A stretch of DNA of 64,000 nt, taken from the IMG/VR virus record IMGVR_UViG_3300028423_001161, positions 1-64,000 of that record. One strand, written 5' to 3'. A model generated the notes under the pieces. The model was not told the origin of the DNA and made no database searches. It worked only from the letters and a program-made list of their open reading frames with translations. How positions within the stretch are numbered: the first letter of the stretch is position 1; the number at the start of each line of letters is the position of its first letter. Below, in pieces: positions 1 to 8,024 of this stretch. A program made the position numbers and the translations under genes. Source of the DNA: a virus.

Positions 1-134
1 TGTGTTTTGCTGTAGGTGATAGAAGTTCGGTCATATTCTTGGGGCTGTTGCACGGGCATATCACCGCAGGCTTCAGCAACATCAACTGATTCCATCAGTG
101 AAAGCATTTGCTTCATGCTATCTAAGTTATTCAT
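1..134 (-). CDS. Conserved hypothetical protein, 5' part only (runs off window)
   Basis: The first 44 codons of a minus-strand gene are present and the frame is open to the window edge. The ATG overlaps the TGA of the preceding gene by one base (TGATG-type coupling), and a GGAGAG ribosome site precedes it. The visible part is Met- and acid-rich near the N-terminus (MNNLDSMKQM...), followed by a Pro/Gln stretch and a YDRTS segment. No domain is recognised. Its place directly after a gp16-gene cluster suggests a packaging- or capsid-linked protein, but this is position only. In many T4-like phages gene 17 (large terminase) lies close to gene 16; whether it follows here is outside the window. 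Confidence 0.6.
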   Translation of the reverse strand, partial: MNNLDSMKQMLSLMESVDVAEACGDMPVQQPQEYDRTSITYSKT

Positions 135-841
135 CACACTCTCCGAGCTGATTGATTGATCACATCAGCTTCTTTGTTTTCAGTGCCTTTGCCCATGTTT
201 GTACCTGTGTTCAATGTATTCCAGGTTGAGCGCAGGTCGTCGCCCATGATTTCACCTTTGGTAGGATAGCGTCGAAAATAGTCTGCGCCTTTCTCGTCAC
301 GAATTTTTTTCAATTCGGCTAAAAACTTTTCGTTGTACTCTTCGCCAAACAGTGTGAGCTCATCCTCATCTAAACAGTCTTCTACACACTGAGTATAATG
401 TGGGTGACTTTGATCTTCTGCTTGTAACAGAGCACTGTCAGCAGTGTCAGCATAGCGACCTTCGTCATCTTCCATGCGTTGTTGAGCATGATCGGACTCT
501 CTGCGCCGCGGCTCCTTGATGCCTTGCACAAGCACACGCTCATGCGGCAAACCCATATTAACTGCCAACCATACCTCTAGGATACGCTCGTTCACTGGGT
601 AGTTGAGCGTGACATCTGTGCTACACACTTCACTGACAAAGCCAATGCCTTTGGCACGATAAAAGTCCACGGGGTTTTCTTGAATAGGCAAACGATGCCA
701 GCCCGTGGCTGATTCAAAGCCGTATTTCTGCATGAGGCTTTCTAGCATGTTCATCTGTTCTTCGCCGCAGTCGTGAGCAAACTTAACACGATAGTGATAT
801 TGTTTGCTGAAACTTTCGGAAATGTATTGTTTGAGTTCCAT
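134..841 (-). CDS. Conserved hypothetical protein of marine T4-like phages
   Basis: A 235-residue acidic, probably soluble protein of unknown function. The ATG at 841 is chosen over an in-frame ATG ten codons upstream because AGGAGA sits 5 nt before it and the late promoter box lies at 862-869. No signal peptide, membrane segment or catalytic motif is apparent. The N-terminal half contains an ENPVDFYRAKGIGF segment and an EVCSTDV segment; the C-terminal part has an EKFLAELKKIRDEKGADYF helix and ends in a polar tail. From memory, proteins of this shape sit next to gene 16 in cyanophage and pelagiphage genomes, but no function is known to me. It lies 40 bases downstream of gp16 and is translationally coupled to the next gene. 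Confidence 0.7.
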   Translation of the reverse strand: MELKQYISESFSKQYHYRVKFAHDCGEEQMNMLESLMQKYGFESATGWHRLPIQENPVDFYRAKGIGFVSEVCSTDVTLNYPVNERILEVWLAVNMGLPHERVLVQGIKEPRRRESDHAQQRMEDDEGRYADTADSALLQAEDQSHPHYTQCVEDCLDEDELTLFGEEYNEKFLAELKKIRDEKGADYFRRYPTKGEIMGDDLRSTWNTLNTGTNMGKGTENKEADVINQSARRV

Positions 842-861
842 GATAATCTCCTGGTTACAAC

Positions 862-869
862 TATTTATC
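862..869 (-). promoter_or_regulatory. Late promoter box GATAAATA
   Basis: GATAAATA reads on the minus strand 20 nt upstream of the start at 841. It is one mismatch from the T4 late -10 box TATAAATA, and similar boxes precede other virion genes in this window. Confidence 0.6.
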
Positions 870-881
870 ACAGAACAGAGA

Positions 882-1385
882 TTATTTTTCCTTGGATTCT
901 GAGATCATTTTCAGCAACTCATTGCGGTCCATGGTGGTTGCTTGTACTTCTTGAGCAGAATCTGGGTTATTTTTCTCTGCTTGTTGGTCTAAGCGTGCCT
1001 TTTTCATCATTAGATCAATTTGCTTGAGCTTGCGAGTAACTTTGCTGTCTTTGGCTTCGAGTGCTATTTTGAGCATGTTTGCAGCATTATTAAACACCTG
1101 TCCTGCAGCCATATCAGTCATGTTCATGCCCAGGCTCATCAACTGCTCATAGCTGTCTACTGCCTGTGATGCAATTTCATCCATTTCTGAATCATGTGAC
1201 TCCATGCCACGCACTTCTGCCAGTGCACCATTGATCTTTTCACTGATTGTGAGTGCTTCTTCAATGGTGGTGAGATCGCTGTTGTCTTCGCTGAGATTTT
1301 CGTCAAAGTCTGCAGGCGACTCTGAATGCTCAGGGACATCATCCATTGGCGGCAGGTTAAATTCTTCTTCTAGTTTCTTGGTCAT
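882..1385 (-). CDS. 16: Terminase small subunit (gp16-like)
   Basis: A 167-residue protein; T4 gp16 is about the same length. gp16 recognises viral DNA and stimulates the gp17 packaging motor. An acidic, disordered N-terminus (about residues 1-45) is followed by a helical core (about 50-140) with the pattern ALAEVRGMESHDSEMDEIA, a Met-rich turn and a second long helix (NMLKIALEAKDSKVTRKLKQ), then a tail ending in DRNELLKMI. This layout, two long antiparallel helices between disordered ends, and the DRNELLK tail match cyanophage gp16 as I remember it. The gene follows the SGNH hydrolase gene by 28 nt and precedes two conserved unknown genes. Gene 17 is not directly adjacent. The assignment rests on pattern and synteny, not on alignment. 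Confidence 0.7.
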   Translation of the reverse strand: MTKKLEEEFNLPPMDDVPEHSESPADFDENLSEDNSDLTTIEEALTISEKINGALAEVRGMESHDSEMDEIASQAVDSYEQLMSLGMNMTDMAAGQVFNNAANMLKIALEAKDSKVTRKLKQIDLMMKKARLDQQAEKNNPDSAQEVQATTMDRNELLKMISESKEK

Positions 1386-1413
1386 ATGTATCTCATTATG
1401 TATGTGTGCTTAT

Positions 1414-2136
1414 TTACCTGTATGTTTGCTCTACAAAAGGAACCACATGGTTCAATGCAAAGTCTCTAGATTGTTGAGCATTTGGGTGGTCCATAACACC
1501 ATAGATAGAACCATCGGCACTGGGATTGAAGGTTTCGTGCAAACTGCGCACAGGCAAAAATCTGTCATAGTTTATGCTATCACGAATCCATTTCACATAT
1601 TCATTGTCATCGAAGCCGTGTTCCAGTACATAGTTTGTGTATGTGCTCATAAAATAATCTATGTTGTGCTTTTCCAAAAAACACTGCACCCAATGCATTT
1701 TCTCATAGGTGCGTATTACACTGCCAACGTCATTGTGAAATTTTCTATACCAGAGATTTGATCTAGAAGTACCAAACACTGCGTTTGCAAGTTCCCACCT
1801 GCCATGATCACTGTCTTGCAAAAAATCAATGCCCTCATGTAAAGATTCACTGATATACTGGTATTCTGTGCTGGGATCATGAAAAAACTCCATGCGATCA
1901 ACTCCGCTCCAAACTACACCAACCAGCATGGATTCTGATGAAACTCCCTGTGACAAAAGATCCTGTATGCCGTGTATGAGTCTTTTTGCAATTAAACCGT
2001 TGCCTTGGCTTGAAGAAGCAGTGTTGTAGAGTTCACAGTCCAGGTGTTCTGCGGCATACAGTGGCCAATTTTTAGTGCCATGATCTGTGGTTGTAAACGA
2101 ACAGCCGCCTGCAATCAAATGTGTGTGTTTGCTCAT
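1414..2136 (-). CDS. SGNH/GDSL-like hydrolase
   Basis: A 240-residue protein with the block I pattern GGCSFT near the N-terminus (candidate nucleophile Ser13), a central LVGVVWSGVDRMEF strand-loop, and a C-terminal MDHPN segment (about 215-219) that can supply the Asp/His pair. These are hallmarks of the SGNH hydrolase superfamily, whose members remove acyl groups from lipids or glycans. The substrate cannot be predicted; surface polysaccharide deacetylation during infection is one possibility. No signal peptide is seen. The ATG at 2136 has no Shine-Dalgarno, and an AATAAATA box ends only 6 nt before it. The gene sits between gene 4 and gene 16. Confidence 0.65.
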   Translation of the reverse strand: MSKHTHLIAGGCSFTTTDHGTKNWPLYAAEHLDCELYNTASSSQGNGLIAKRLIHGIQDLLSQGVSSESMLVGVVWSGVDRMEFFHDPSTEYQYISESLHEGIDFLQDSDHGRWELANAVFGTSRSNLWYRKFHNDVGSVIRTYEKMHWVQCFLEKHNIDYFMSTYTNYVLEHGFDDNEYVKWIRDSINYDRFLPVRSLHETFNPSADGSIYGVMDHPNAQQSRDFALNHVVPFVEQTYR

Positions 2137-2142
2137 AGTAGA

Positions 2143-2150
2143 TATTTATT
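2143..2150 (-). promoter_or_regulatory. Possible late promoter box AATAAATA abutting the start codon
   Basis: AATAAATA on the minus strand ends 6 nt before the ATG at 2136. If used as a late -10 box, transcription would begin at or next to the start codon and give a leaderless mRNA. The first base departs from both TATAAATA and the commoner GATAAATA. Confidence 0.35.
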
Positions 2151-2601
2151 TTCTGCGTTTTTTAGGATTGCGTTTTTTGTTTGTGTGAAAAATGTGTTCT
2201 TCATTGACCACTTTGAAACGAATGCCTTTGCGTTTGCACCACTCTTGAGCAGCTTCCCATTTGGCTGCATTTACTACAACTGCCGCTTTGTTTGCAGTGC
2301 CTTTGGCATTTTCCATGGTGGTTTGACTGCTGGGCTTGATTTCAATGAGTTCTACGTGCTCGTTGCCATCTTTGTCCACATACTGTATGAGAAAATCAGG
2401 CACATAGTTGGAGTATTTGCCAGTGACAGGATTTCTATAGGGTATTTTGATGTATTCGCTGGCCCATCTCACAATGTTTGGATGATGATCACACATGCGA
2501 CAAAATGCTGACTCCCAGCTGCTGCGAAAATAGGGTGGCTTGTCGCCCACATATTTTTCAGGGTTCTGAACTTCATAGACCCCTTGATGAAACTTGCTCA
2601 T
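2146..2601 (-). CDS. 4: Head completion protein gp4 (nuclease-fold)
   Basis: A 151-residue protein matching T4 gp4 (gp50/4, about 150 residues), needed to complete packaged heads before tail joining. It shows the family N-terminal pattern NPEKYVGDKPPYFRSSWE, then MCDHHPNIVRWASEYIKIPY, and a restriction-enzyme-like core: the Asp of VPDFLIQY (about residue 79) and Glu-Ile-Lys of ELIEIKP (about 96) form a PD-(D/E)XK-type set. The tail is strongly basic (KKRNPKKRRK). The ATG overlaps the stop of the upstream gene (ATGA), so the two are probably co-translated. Confidence is high because both the N-terminal motif and the nuclease core are present. Confidence 0.9.
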   Translation of the reverse strand: MSKFHQGVYEVQNPEKYVGDKPPYFRSSWESAFCRMCDHHPNIVRWASEYIKIPYRNPVTGKYSNYVPDFLIQYVDKDGNEHVELIEIKPSSQTTMENAKGTANKAAVVVNAAKWEAAQEWCKRKGIRFKVVNEEHIFHTNKKRNPKKRRK

Positions 2602-3032
2602 GGTTTTATCAGAGCTGCGTATCTGCTTTTGCTGTTGTCAATGGGTCGGGTCAGACCTATTCTGTTTCCCGGTGGCCTCAGCATATTGATGGTATCATAG
2701 GTATCAACTGCAAGTTTGAGGCTGGCTTGGTTTACACTGAAGTATTCAAGTGGGCTCACACCTTGGCTTTTGGCTACTTGTATAAGCACAGCGGCCATGG
2801 CACGAGCATTGGCTGTGCCAAAACCAATGCTTTCCAGTTTGGTTTTCACTGCATCAAGCTCTTGAGCATTCACACTGTCCGGTGGTGCCAGATCGCTTAA
2901 TAGTGTGCTGCTGGCTTCAGGCAGTGGAAATTTTATTGTGGCATTTTCAAGGTATGCTTCAAGTGTGTCTTGCGTGATGCGATACTTGAGCTCATTGCCA
3001 AACGTGTTGTACAGAGATACAGAGTCGGCCAT
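2598..3032 (-). CDS. Conserved virion-cluster protein, unknown function
   Basis: A 144-residue protein. The ATG at 3032 has a strong GGAGG six bases upstream and lies 2 nt after the stop of the 54-like gene. An in-frame TTG two codons earlier overlaps that stop and is rejected. The sequence is helical in the middle (AQELDAVKTKLESIGF; ARAMAAVLIQVAKSQG) and ends with a Pro-rich LRPPGNRIGLTRP segment. No catalytic motif or membrane segment is seen. Tight coupling to the tail-tube-fold gene before it and gene 4 after it suggests a structural or assembly role. I do not recognise a T4 counterpart. Confidence 0.65.
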   Translation of the reverse strand: MADSVSLYNTFGNELKYRITQDTLEAYLENATIKFPLPEASSTLLSDLAPPDSVNAQELDAVKTKLESIGFGTANARAMAAVLIQVAKSQGVSPLEYFSVNQASLKLAVDTYDTINMLRPPGNRIGLTRPIDNSKSRYAALIKP

Positions 3033-3034
3033 TG

Positions 3035-4324
3035 TCAACCTCCTCCGGGAGGTGGCGGTAAGTCTTCAGGCGGCTGGTTAGGGCTGTTTCCTGTGATGAG
3101 GTTACGTGCGGCCTGTCCAACCAGTGACGTAGCACCACCAATTGCTGTGCCGAGTGCAGCATCTCTGACATCCCCGCCTGCAATAGCAGTAGCAACTGCA
3201 CTTGCACCTGTGTCTAAGAGCACATCCACAAAAGGATTTGTATCTTCGTTGCCTGTCTGGGTGCTTATAGATGCAGATTGGCCATATGTGGCAGGCACTG
3301 ACTGTGTTTGAGGATCTTGTGGTGTGCCCGGTCCTGTGGCTACAATTTCGCCTGCTTGATTGATTTCAGTGTCCACTACATTTACTGTGCCTGCACCTTG
3401 ACCTTCAGGAGAGAAACTGTTGGGCTGTCCTGTGCGGCCGCGCTCTGCAGGGCTGTTTGTGGTGACACCTAACACCGGCAACTCTCTGGTTGCTAGGCTT
3501 ATGTCTGATATGTTGGTATCTGCTTGGAAAGCTGGCCCTTCGAGGTCGCCCACATTTTCAAATCGATCTAGGTCTTCGTTGCTGAGACCAAAGTTCACTG
3601 CATTGTGCACAGTAAACTTCTCATATTCAAAACTCATCTGAAAATCTCTGAAGTCACTGGCAGTGTAGTCTAGCTCGGCACTCTTGAAACTGGTCAACAC
3701 AGGATTGATGATGCTGTACTGCACACCTTTGTTACCGTGATATAACACATAGTCAATGCGCTCGAAAAAGTGTGCATTGGCATTTGGATTATAGCCTGCC
3801 CGGTTGCTGTTGAAACTGCTTTCGCCTGCTTTGCCAAATGCAGAATTCACAAAATCTGTGCCGCCAGCACTGCTATACCAGCCTGCAATGTCTCGATCAT
3901 TGGGAGACTGTTGCTCGTTGCGAGGATCCATATAGTGATAAGCAAAGTACTTCATTAGCACTGCTAGCCACTCGTTGCCTACAGTATCATACACAGTCAT
4001 ACTCACTGGCTGATATTCAACACCAGTGTTTACAATGCGTTTGCGGTTGTATGAGTTATAGGTTTCTGTTTGAAACTCAACGCCAGGGAGCTCGGCTGTT
4101 CTCACAAGGCTGCTGATTGTGGTGCGAAACTCTGTTTGACCTGCATCACCGTCTGCGAATAGGCCAGGCAACAGTTCACGGTTGAATATGAAGTTCACAT
4201 AACCCTGAAACTTCTGTCTGACAGGGTTGACATGAGGCCGGAACTTATATGCGTTTCTAAAATCACGCATATAAAATTTCCGACCACTGCCAATACCTAA
4301 TGCATCAAATATCCTGTCAGGCAT
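3035..4324 (-). CDS. Tail-tube-fold protein, possibly gp54-like baseplate tube initiator
   Basis: A 429-residue protein directly downstream of the tail tube gene. Residues 1-260 show tube-type strands: a YVNFIFNRELLPG strand, TISSLVRTAELPGVEF, then the YNSYNRKRIVNTGVEYQPVS hairpin and a DFRDFQMSFEYEKF strand. This loop pattern (a PGVEF turn, then a long hairpin) is shared by tube and tube-initiator proteins. Residues 280-429 are Gly/Thr/Gln-rich with an AVATAIAGGDVRDAALGTAIGGA segment and end in a run of Pro and Gly. T4 gp54 initiates the tail tube on the baseplate and is 320 residues. The gene could instead be a second tube-like protein. It lies 29 nt after gp19. Confidence 0.5.
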   Translation of the reverse strand: MPDRIFDALGIGSGRKFYMRDFRNAYKFRPHVNPVRQKFQGYVNFIFNRELLPGLFADGDAGQTEFRTTISSLVRTAELPGVEFQTETYNSYNRKRIVNTGVEYQPVSMTVYDTVGNEWLAVLMKYFAYHYMDPRNEQQSPNDRDIAGWYSSAGGTDFVNSAFGKAGESSFNSNRAGYNPNANAHFFERIDYVLYHGNKGVQYSIINPVLTSFKSAELDYTASDFRDFQMSFEYEKFTVHNAVNFGLSNEDLDRFENVGDLEGPAFQADTNISDISLATRELPVLGVTTNSPAERGRTGQPNSFSPEGQGAGTVNVVDTEINQAGEIVATGPGTPQDPQTQSVPATYGQSASISTQTGNEDTNPFVDVLLDTGASAVATAIAGGDVRDAALGTAIGGATSLVGQAARNLITGNSPNQPPEDLPPPPGGG

Positions 4325-4353
4325 AAAATCATCCTACCGAGGTAGTGTTAATT

Positions 4354-5001
4354 TTACGCTCCGTCACTGCCAGACGGTACATCTTCATTGGGGAATAGCG
4401 TACCTGTGGTAACGCCCGGAACATCACCGGTGTAGTCTTCGCTGCCTGCGTAGTGCGTGGCATTGTCGAAGCGTACTTGCATGGCAATTGTCACAGGATC
4501 GTTTGCACTGTAATCACTGTCGCTGTAGTCAACGTTTGTAAACCAGCAACCTTCCAAGAACCAAACTTCTGTGGCGCCTGCGGCATTACCATCAAGAATT
4601 TCCACTTGCATGTCAAATTTGTAGTCGTTGCCTGCAGCAGGAGTAGTTTGCTGGAAATGGTTGAGCTGACGTTGAACCTGTGCACCAACAAGGTTTGATG
4701 TTCTGTTTGAGATGTCATCACGCACAGTAACAGTGACCTGTTCCCAACTGTGCTTGCCTTGAATGTAACTACGGCTGTTGTAGCTGTCCAAGATTACTTC
4801 TTCATATGTGATCTTGGGACGTGTAACACTCATTACATTTTGTGTGAGCACACGTGCTTCAGGTTCGCCAGCAAAGCCACCCAACATGCTTACACGGAAG
4901 CGATACTTGAGTTTGGGCATCAGAATGCCTGAGCCGGTTGCTCCGGTTACTGGTACACCAAACTTGCTTCTGGTTTCTGTTGAATTGATTTGTGCTGCCA
5001 T
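4354..5001 (-). CDS. 19: Tail tube protein gp19
   Basis: A 215-residue protein; T4 gp19 is 163. It polymerises into the inner tube through which DNA passes. Diagnostic segments are the N-terminal FRVSMLG strand, the VTRPKITYEEVILDSYNSRSY loop and hairpin, the central QLNHFQQTTPAAGNDYKFDM segment, and FLEGCWFTNVDYSDSDYSANDP, which match marine T4-like gp19. It is preceded by a late promoter box (5035-5042) and separated from gp18 upstream by a hairpin terminator (5088-5113), so it can be expressed separately and more strongly, as expected for a high-copy protein. The ATG at 5001 has AGGAG upstream. Confidence 0.9.
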   Translation of the reverse strand: MAAQINSTETRSKFGVPVTGATGSGILMPKLKYRFRVSMLGGFAGEPEARVLTQNVMSVTRPKITYEEVILDSYNSRSYIQGKHSWEQVTVTVRDDISNRTSNLVGAQVQRQLNHFQQTTPAAGNDYKFDMQVEILDGNAAGATEVWFLEGCWFTNVDYSDSDYSANDPVTIAMQVRFDNATHYAGSEDYTGDVPGVTTGTLFPNEDVPSGSDGA

Positions 5002-5034
5002 TGTTGTTCTCCTACGAACTGGTTGTTATGCAAA

Positions 5035-5042
5035 TATTTATC
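5035..5042 (-). promoter_or_regulatory. Late promoter box GATAAATA for gp19
   Basis: Minus-strand GATAAATA, 33 nt before the gp19 ATG and just downstream of the gp18-gp19 terminator. The arrangement gives gp19 its own late transcript. Confidence 0.65.
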
Positions 5043-5087
5043 ACTTTTTGCGCAAAAATGTTATCTACCCATATAACTTACTCAAAC

Positions 5088-5113
5088 AAAAAGAGGGCCG
5101 AAGCCCTCTTTTT
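5088..5113 (-). terminator. Intrinsic terminator between gp18 and gp19
   Basis: An 11-bp perfect stem (5088-5098 with 5103-5113) closed by a CGAA tetraloop; the GC-rich core GAGGGC/GCCCTC is flanked by A5 on the left and T5 on the right. It therefore has a U-tract on either strand and could work in both directions; here it would end the gp18 transcript. Confidence 0.85.
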
Positions 5114-5133
5114 GCAACAACATATCGATGATG

Positions 5134-7920
5134 TTAGTTGGTTTGACCCAGTGTATTTTGCACACGAATTGGAATATAGATGAATTCCACTGCTTTGACT
5201 GGCTGGATAGCAATGTCAATGTGCAGTTCGTTGCGATCAATACGCTCTGGTGTGTTGTTGCTGCTGTCACACACAACCACAAAGTCAAACAGACCACGCT
5301 GTGAAACTAGGTTGCCTAGGAAGCGATCAACCAACACCTTGGCGTTTTGACGTGTAACTTCGTCGTTGGGCTCAAACAAGAATGGTCTAACCAAATCGTC
5401 TAAACGTTCTCGAATAAACACCACAAGACGTGCCACATTCACACGATCCAATGCACTAGCAGATGCGTTCAGTGTCTTTTGACCAAACACTGCTAGTCCT
5501 CGGCCCGGGAACTGACCAATTGGGTTAATCTTGTTGATATACAAGCTGTCACGCTGTCCTTCACTGAGTGCAACTGATTGGAACTCTCCGCTCTGTGCAT
5601 CGATGTAGCCCACACTTGAAGCATTTGTTACCACACCGCGCTGGAAGCCAGCAGGAGCAAACCATGGGAATGCCACCTGGTCATTGAACGCCAGTGTGCG
5701 CAGTGCAATGTGCGAAGCTGGAACAACCACGTTGTTGCCGTCTAAGTTGCTGGCCAACCCATGAGGATAGTAGACTGCAGCATATGGTGAACTGCTTACT
5801 AGTCCGTCCTCACCGTTTTCAATGGCATTGCTGCCGTTGATTGCCCAGTTCTGCAAACTGCTGGCATCAGAGCTCAAACGCAACGGCGCATCAGCAACAA
5901 TAAACGCAGTTTCCTTGCGATCAGTGTTGAGTTCAATCATTTCGTCGAGCAGTTCTGGATAACCAGGCACTGAGATTAGGTTGAAACGATTTGCTTCGTT
6001 GCGTATTTCGCTGTTGCTGCTGATAGCTGATTGCAGTTCTCTTACAACTGCGCGTCGCTGTGCTTTGCGCAACATATAAGGCGAACCATCGGGCTTGTTG
6101 CCGCTGTAGTCTTCCCAGTAGTCTTCCCAGGCATTCCATTTTTTCACATTACCACCAGACGCCTGTTTGTTCCATGCAAGAATGTTATATGGATACAGTG
6201 CAGGATTGGGAGCATCATCTGAATTCAAGCCAGCAGTGGTGCTAACACGGAAATCACCAAACACCATGCCGTCACTGCTTTCTTGGTCAGTGATATCAAC
6301 CAATGCCCAAGCAGTGCCGCTCCATTTGTAAACCTGAGGATAGTTTTCTAGGTCGCTGCTGTCGATCCACAAGTCACCTGCAACCAGTGCATTGCCTTCA
6401 GAGTTCAGTGAAGGTGTGCTTGCTGCAATGTTGACATCTCCGGTATAGGTTACCCAACCGTTCTGTGGATTATTTTCTAGGATGTCAATGCGATCATTGC
6501 TGACTAGACTGTCATACCACAGTGTGCCATCAGCCAATGCGCCCGTGGGCTCACCTGTTGACTTGTATGTTTCTGTGACCGGCCAGTTGCTGTAATCAAC
6601 ATTGTCTAGGAATCCAATGCTAGCAGGAGTGAAACCTGCAACATTGCCTGCTTCTAGTCTGATATTTCGACCGCGATTTTCTCGAATACGCAACCGCCCA
6701 TCTTCCAGTTCAAAAGCAGTGACGTTGTCGGCTTCGGTTAGCTCTACGTTGGCAGCCGAAAGGCTGTCGTTGATTGCAGTGAGTACTTCGTCTGAATCCA
6801 AGAAGCCATCTCCGTTTTCGTCGTAGCCTGCAAATGTAACATCAATGACACCCGAGTTGCCGTTGACTACATCTCTGTCGTTGACAATAATACTGAATGC
6901 AACAGTACCGTTGCTGTGTCCTGACGCACTAACATTTGCAGGAGAATCTGACACAGCACTAACTGTGTTAAATCCAGCATACTTGCGAATTCTCAGTTCT
7001 GCAACTTCGTCATCAAAATCTTTCCAGATATCGGAGGTTGTAGCACCGCCCAGTGCATCAAAGTAATCATTCACTTGATATGAATATTCGTAGCCCACAC
7101 TTGGAGCCGAAATCCACTGACCAGATTGATAAACCTTTAAGCCGAGGTTATTGCCGTTGTTGGCTTCGTTCATCTGCCAAACATAATCACCCACAGTGAG
7201 TGCACCGCCTGTGCTGTTGAGCAACGGCAACTGTGTGCTGCGAGCAACCTGAAAATCGCCACGGAAACCGTTGGCATTGTCGCCTAGCTTGTACCACTCG
7301 CCGCTCTGTTTTTCCCAGATCACAATATTATCTGTGTTCTCTTCAACACCGTTAGGAAACACAACAGCAACTCGTCCGTCTTTGCCATAGGCGTTTTTGG
7401 GTGCCGAATCGACTAATACGTTTGATGGTCCCAGACCAACAATATCTGTGACCTGTGCCCATTTTGAGCCGTCCCAGCGTTTCAGTCCAGTGATAAATTC
7501 AGACACATCAACCCAATATGAGCCGTCGTCCACTGATGCGGTGGGCTGTGAAGCTCTAGCTTCCAGTTGATCAAGGTCAACATCTGCGCGCAACACATAT
7601 GCCCGGTTTGCAATACCCAAAAAACTATAGGCTGCAAACAGGCCGTACTCATTGAGCTCGTGTCCTGGAAGCGGTGTGCCGCCTGAGGTTTTGAATATGG
7701 GGTTGCCAAAGTTTGTCAGTAAGTCTCTCTGACTGGTGACCAGCTTTACGTTGCCAGCTTCGGATGCTGTGGTACTGGCTGCAATGCCTGTTCCGTCGGG
7801 GCTGGCTTTGTCTTGTGCGGTTGCAATAACAACCAAAGGCACGGTGCCAGCACCAGCAGCAGTGCTGAAGCTCTCATCAGTTACAGTGATACTTACACCT
7901 GGTGATACTAATTCTGCCAT
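5134..7920 (-). CDS. 18: Tail sheath protein gp18 (enlarged, with EF-hand loop)
   Basis: A 928-residue contractile sheath protein; T4 gp18 is 659. The N-terminus (MAELVSPGVSITVTDESF) and the C-terminal domain (VARLVVFIRERLDDLVRPF through QPVKAVEFIYIPI) are typical of sheath proteins and form the inner ring that contacts the tube. The excess length lies in the middle (about residues 120-560), an expected surface insertion. It holds several modules of the form G-x-L-W-x-D-S followed by W-x-G-x-x-W (near 7450-7535, 6440-6545 and 6296-6390) and a canonical EF-hand loop at residues 367-378 (6787-6822). A late promoter box lies 36 nt upstream of the ATG. Confidence 0.93.
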   Translation of the reverse strand: MAELVSPGVSITVTDESFSTAAGAGTVPLVVIATAQDKASPDGTGIAASTTASEAGNVKLVTSQRDLLTNFGNPIFKTSGGTPLPGHELNEYGLFAAYSFLGIANRAYVLRADVDLDQLEARASQPTASVDDGSYWVDVSEFITGLKRWDGSKWAQVTDIVGLGPSNVLVDSAPKNAYGKDGRVAVVFPNGVEENTDNIVIWEKQSGEWYKLGDNANGFRGDFQVARSTQLPLLNSTGGALTVGDYVWQMNEANNGNNLGLKVYQSGQWISAPSVGYEYSYQVNDYFDALGGATTSDIWKDFDDEVAELRIRKYAGFNTVSAVSDSPANVSASGHSNGTVAFSIIVNDRDVVNGNSGVIDVTFAGYDENGDGFLDSDEVLTAINDSLSAANVELTEADNVTAFELEDGRLRIRENRGRNIRLEAGNVAGFTPASIGFLDNVDYSNWPVTETYKSTGEPTGALADGTLWYDSLVSNDRIDILENNPQNGWVTYTGDVNIAASTPSLNSEGNALVAGDLWIDSSDLENYPQVYKWSGTAWALVDITDQESSDGMVFGDFRVSTTAGLNSDDAPNPALYPYNILAWNKQASGGNVKKWNAWEDYWEDYSGNKPDGSPYMLRKAQRRAVVRELQSAISSNSEIRNEANRFNLISVPGYPELLDEMIELNTDRKETAFIVADAPLRLSSDASSLQNWAINGSNAIENGEDGLVSSSPYAAVYYPHGLASNLDGNNVVVPASHIALRTLAFNDQVAFPWFAPAGFQRGVVTNASSVGYIDAQSGEFQSVALSEGQRDSLYINKINPIGQFPGRGLAVFGQKTLNASASALDRVNVARLVVFIRERLDDLVRPFLFEPNDEVTRQNAKVLVDRFLGNLVSQRGLFDFVVVCDSSNNTPERIDRNELHIDIAIQPVKAVEFIYIPIRVQNTLGQTN

Positions 7921-7956
7921 TTTTGTTCTCCCATGTAATGGTGTTTGTATTACATG

Positions 7957-7964
7957 TATTTATG
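7957..7964 (-). promoter_or_regulatory. Late promoter box CATAAATA for gp18
   Basis: CATAAATA on the minus strand 36 nt before the gp18 ATG; it differs from the usual box in this window at the first base only. The 104-base gap to the next gene upstream holds nothing else recognisable. Confidence 0.55.
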
Positions 7965-8024
7965 AAAATTGGCAGTTTTTTAGGTATTACGACAGTTTAG
8001 GTGTAGTCAAGATCACAAAATATG

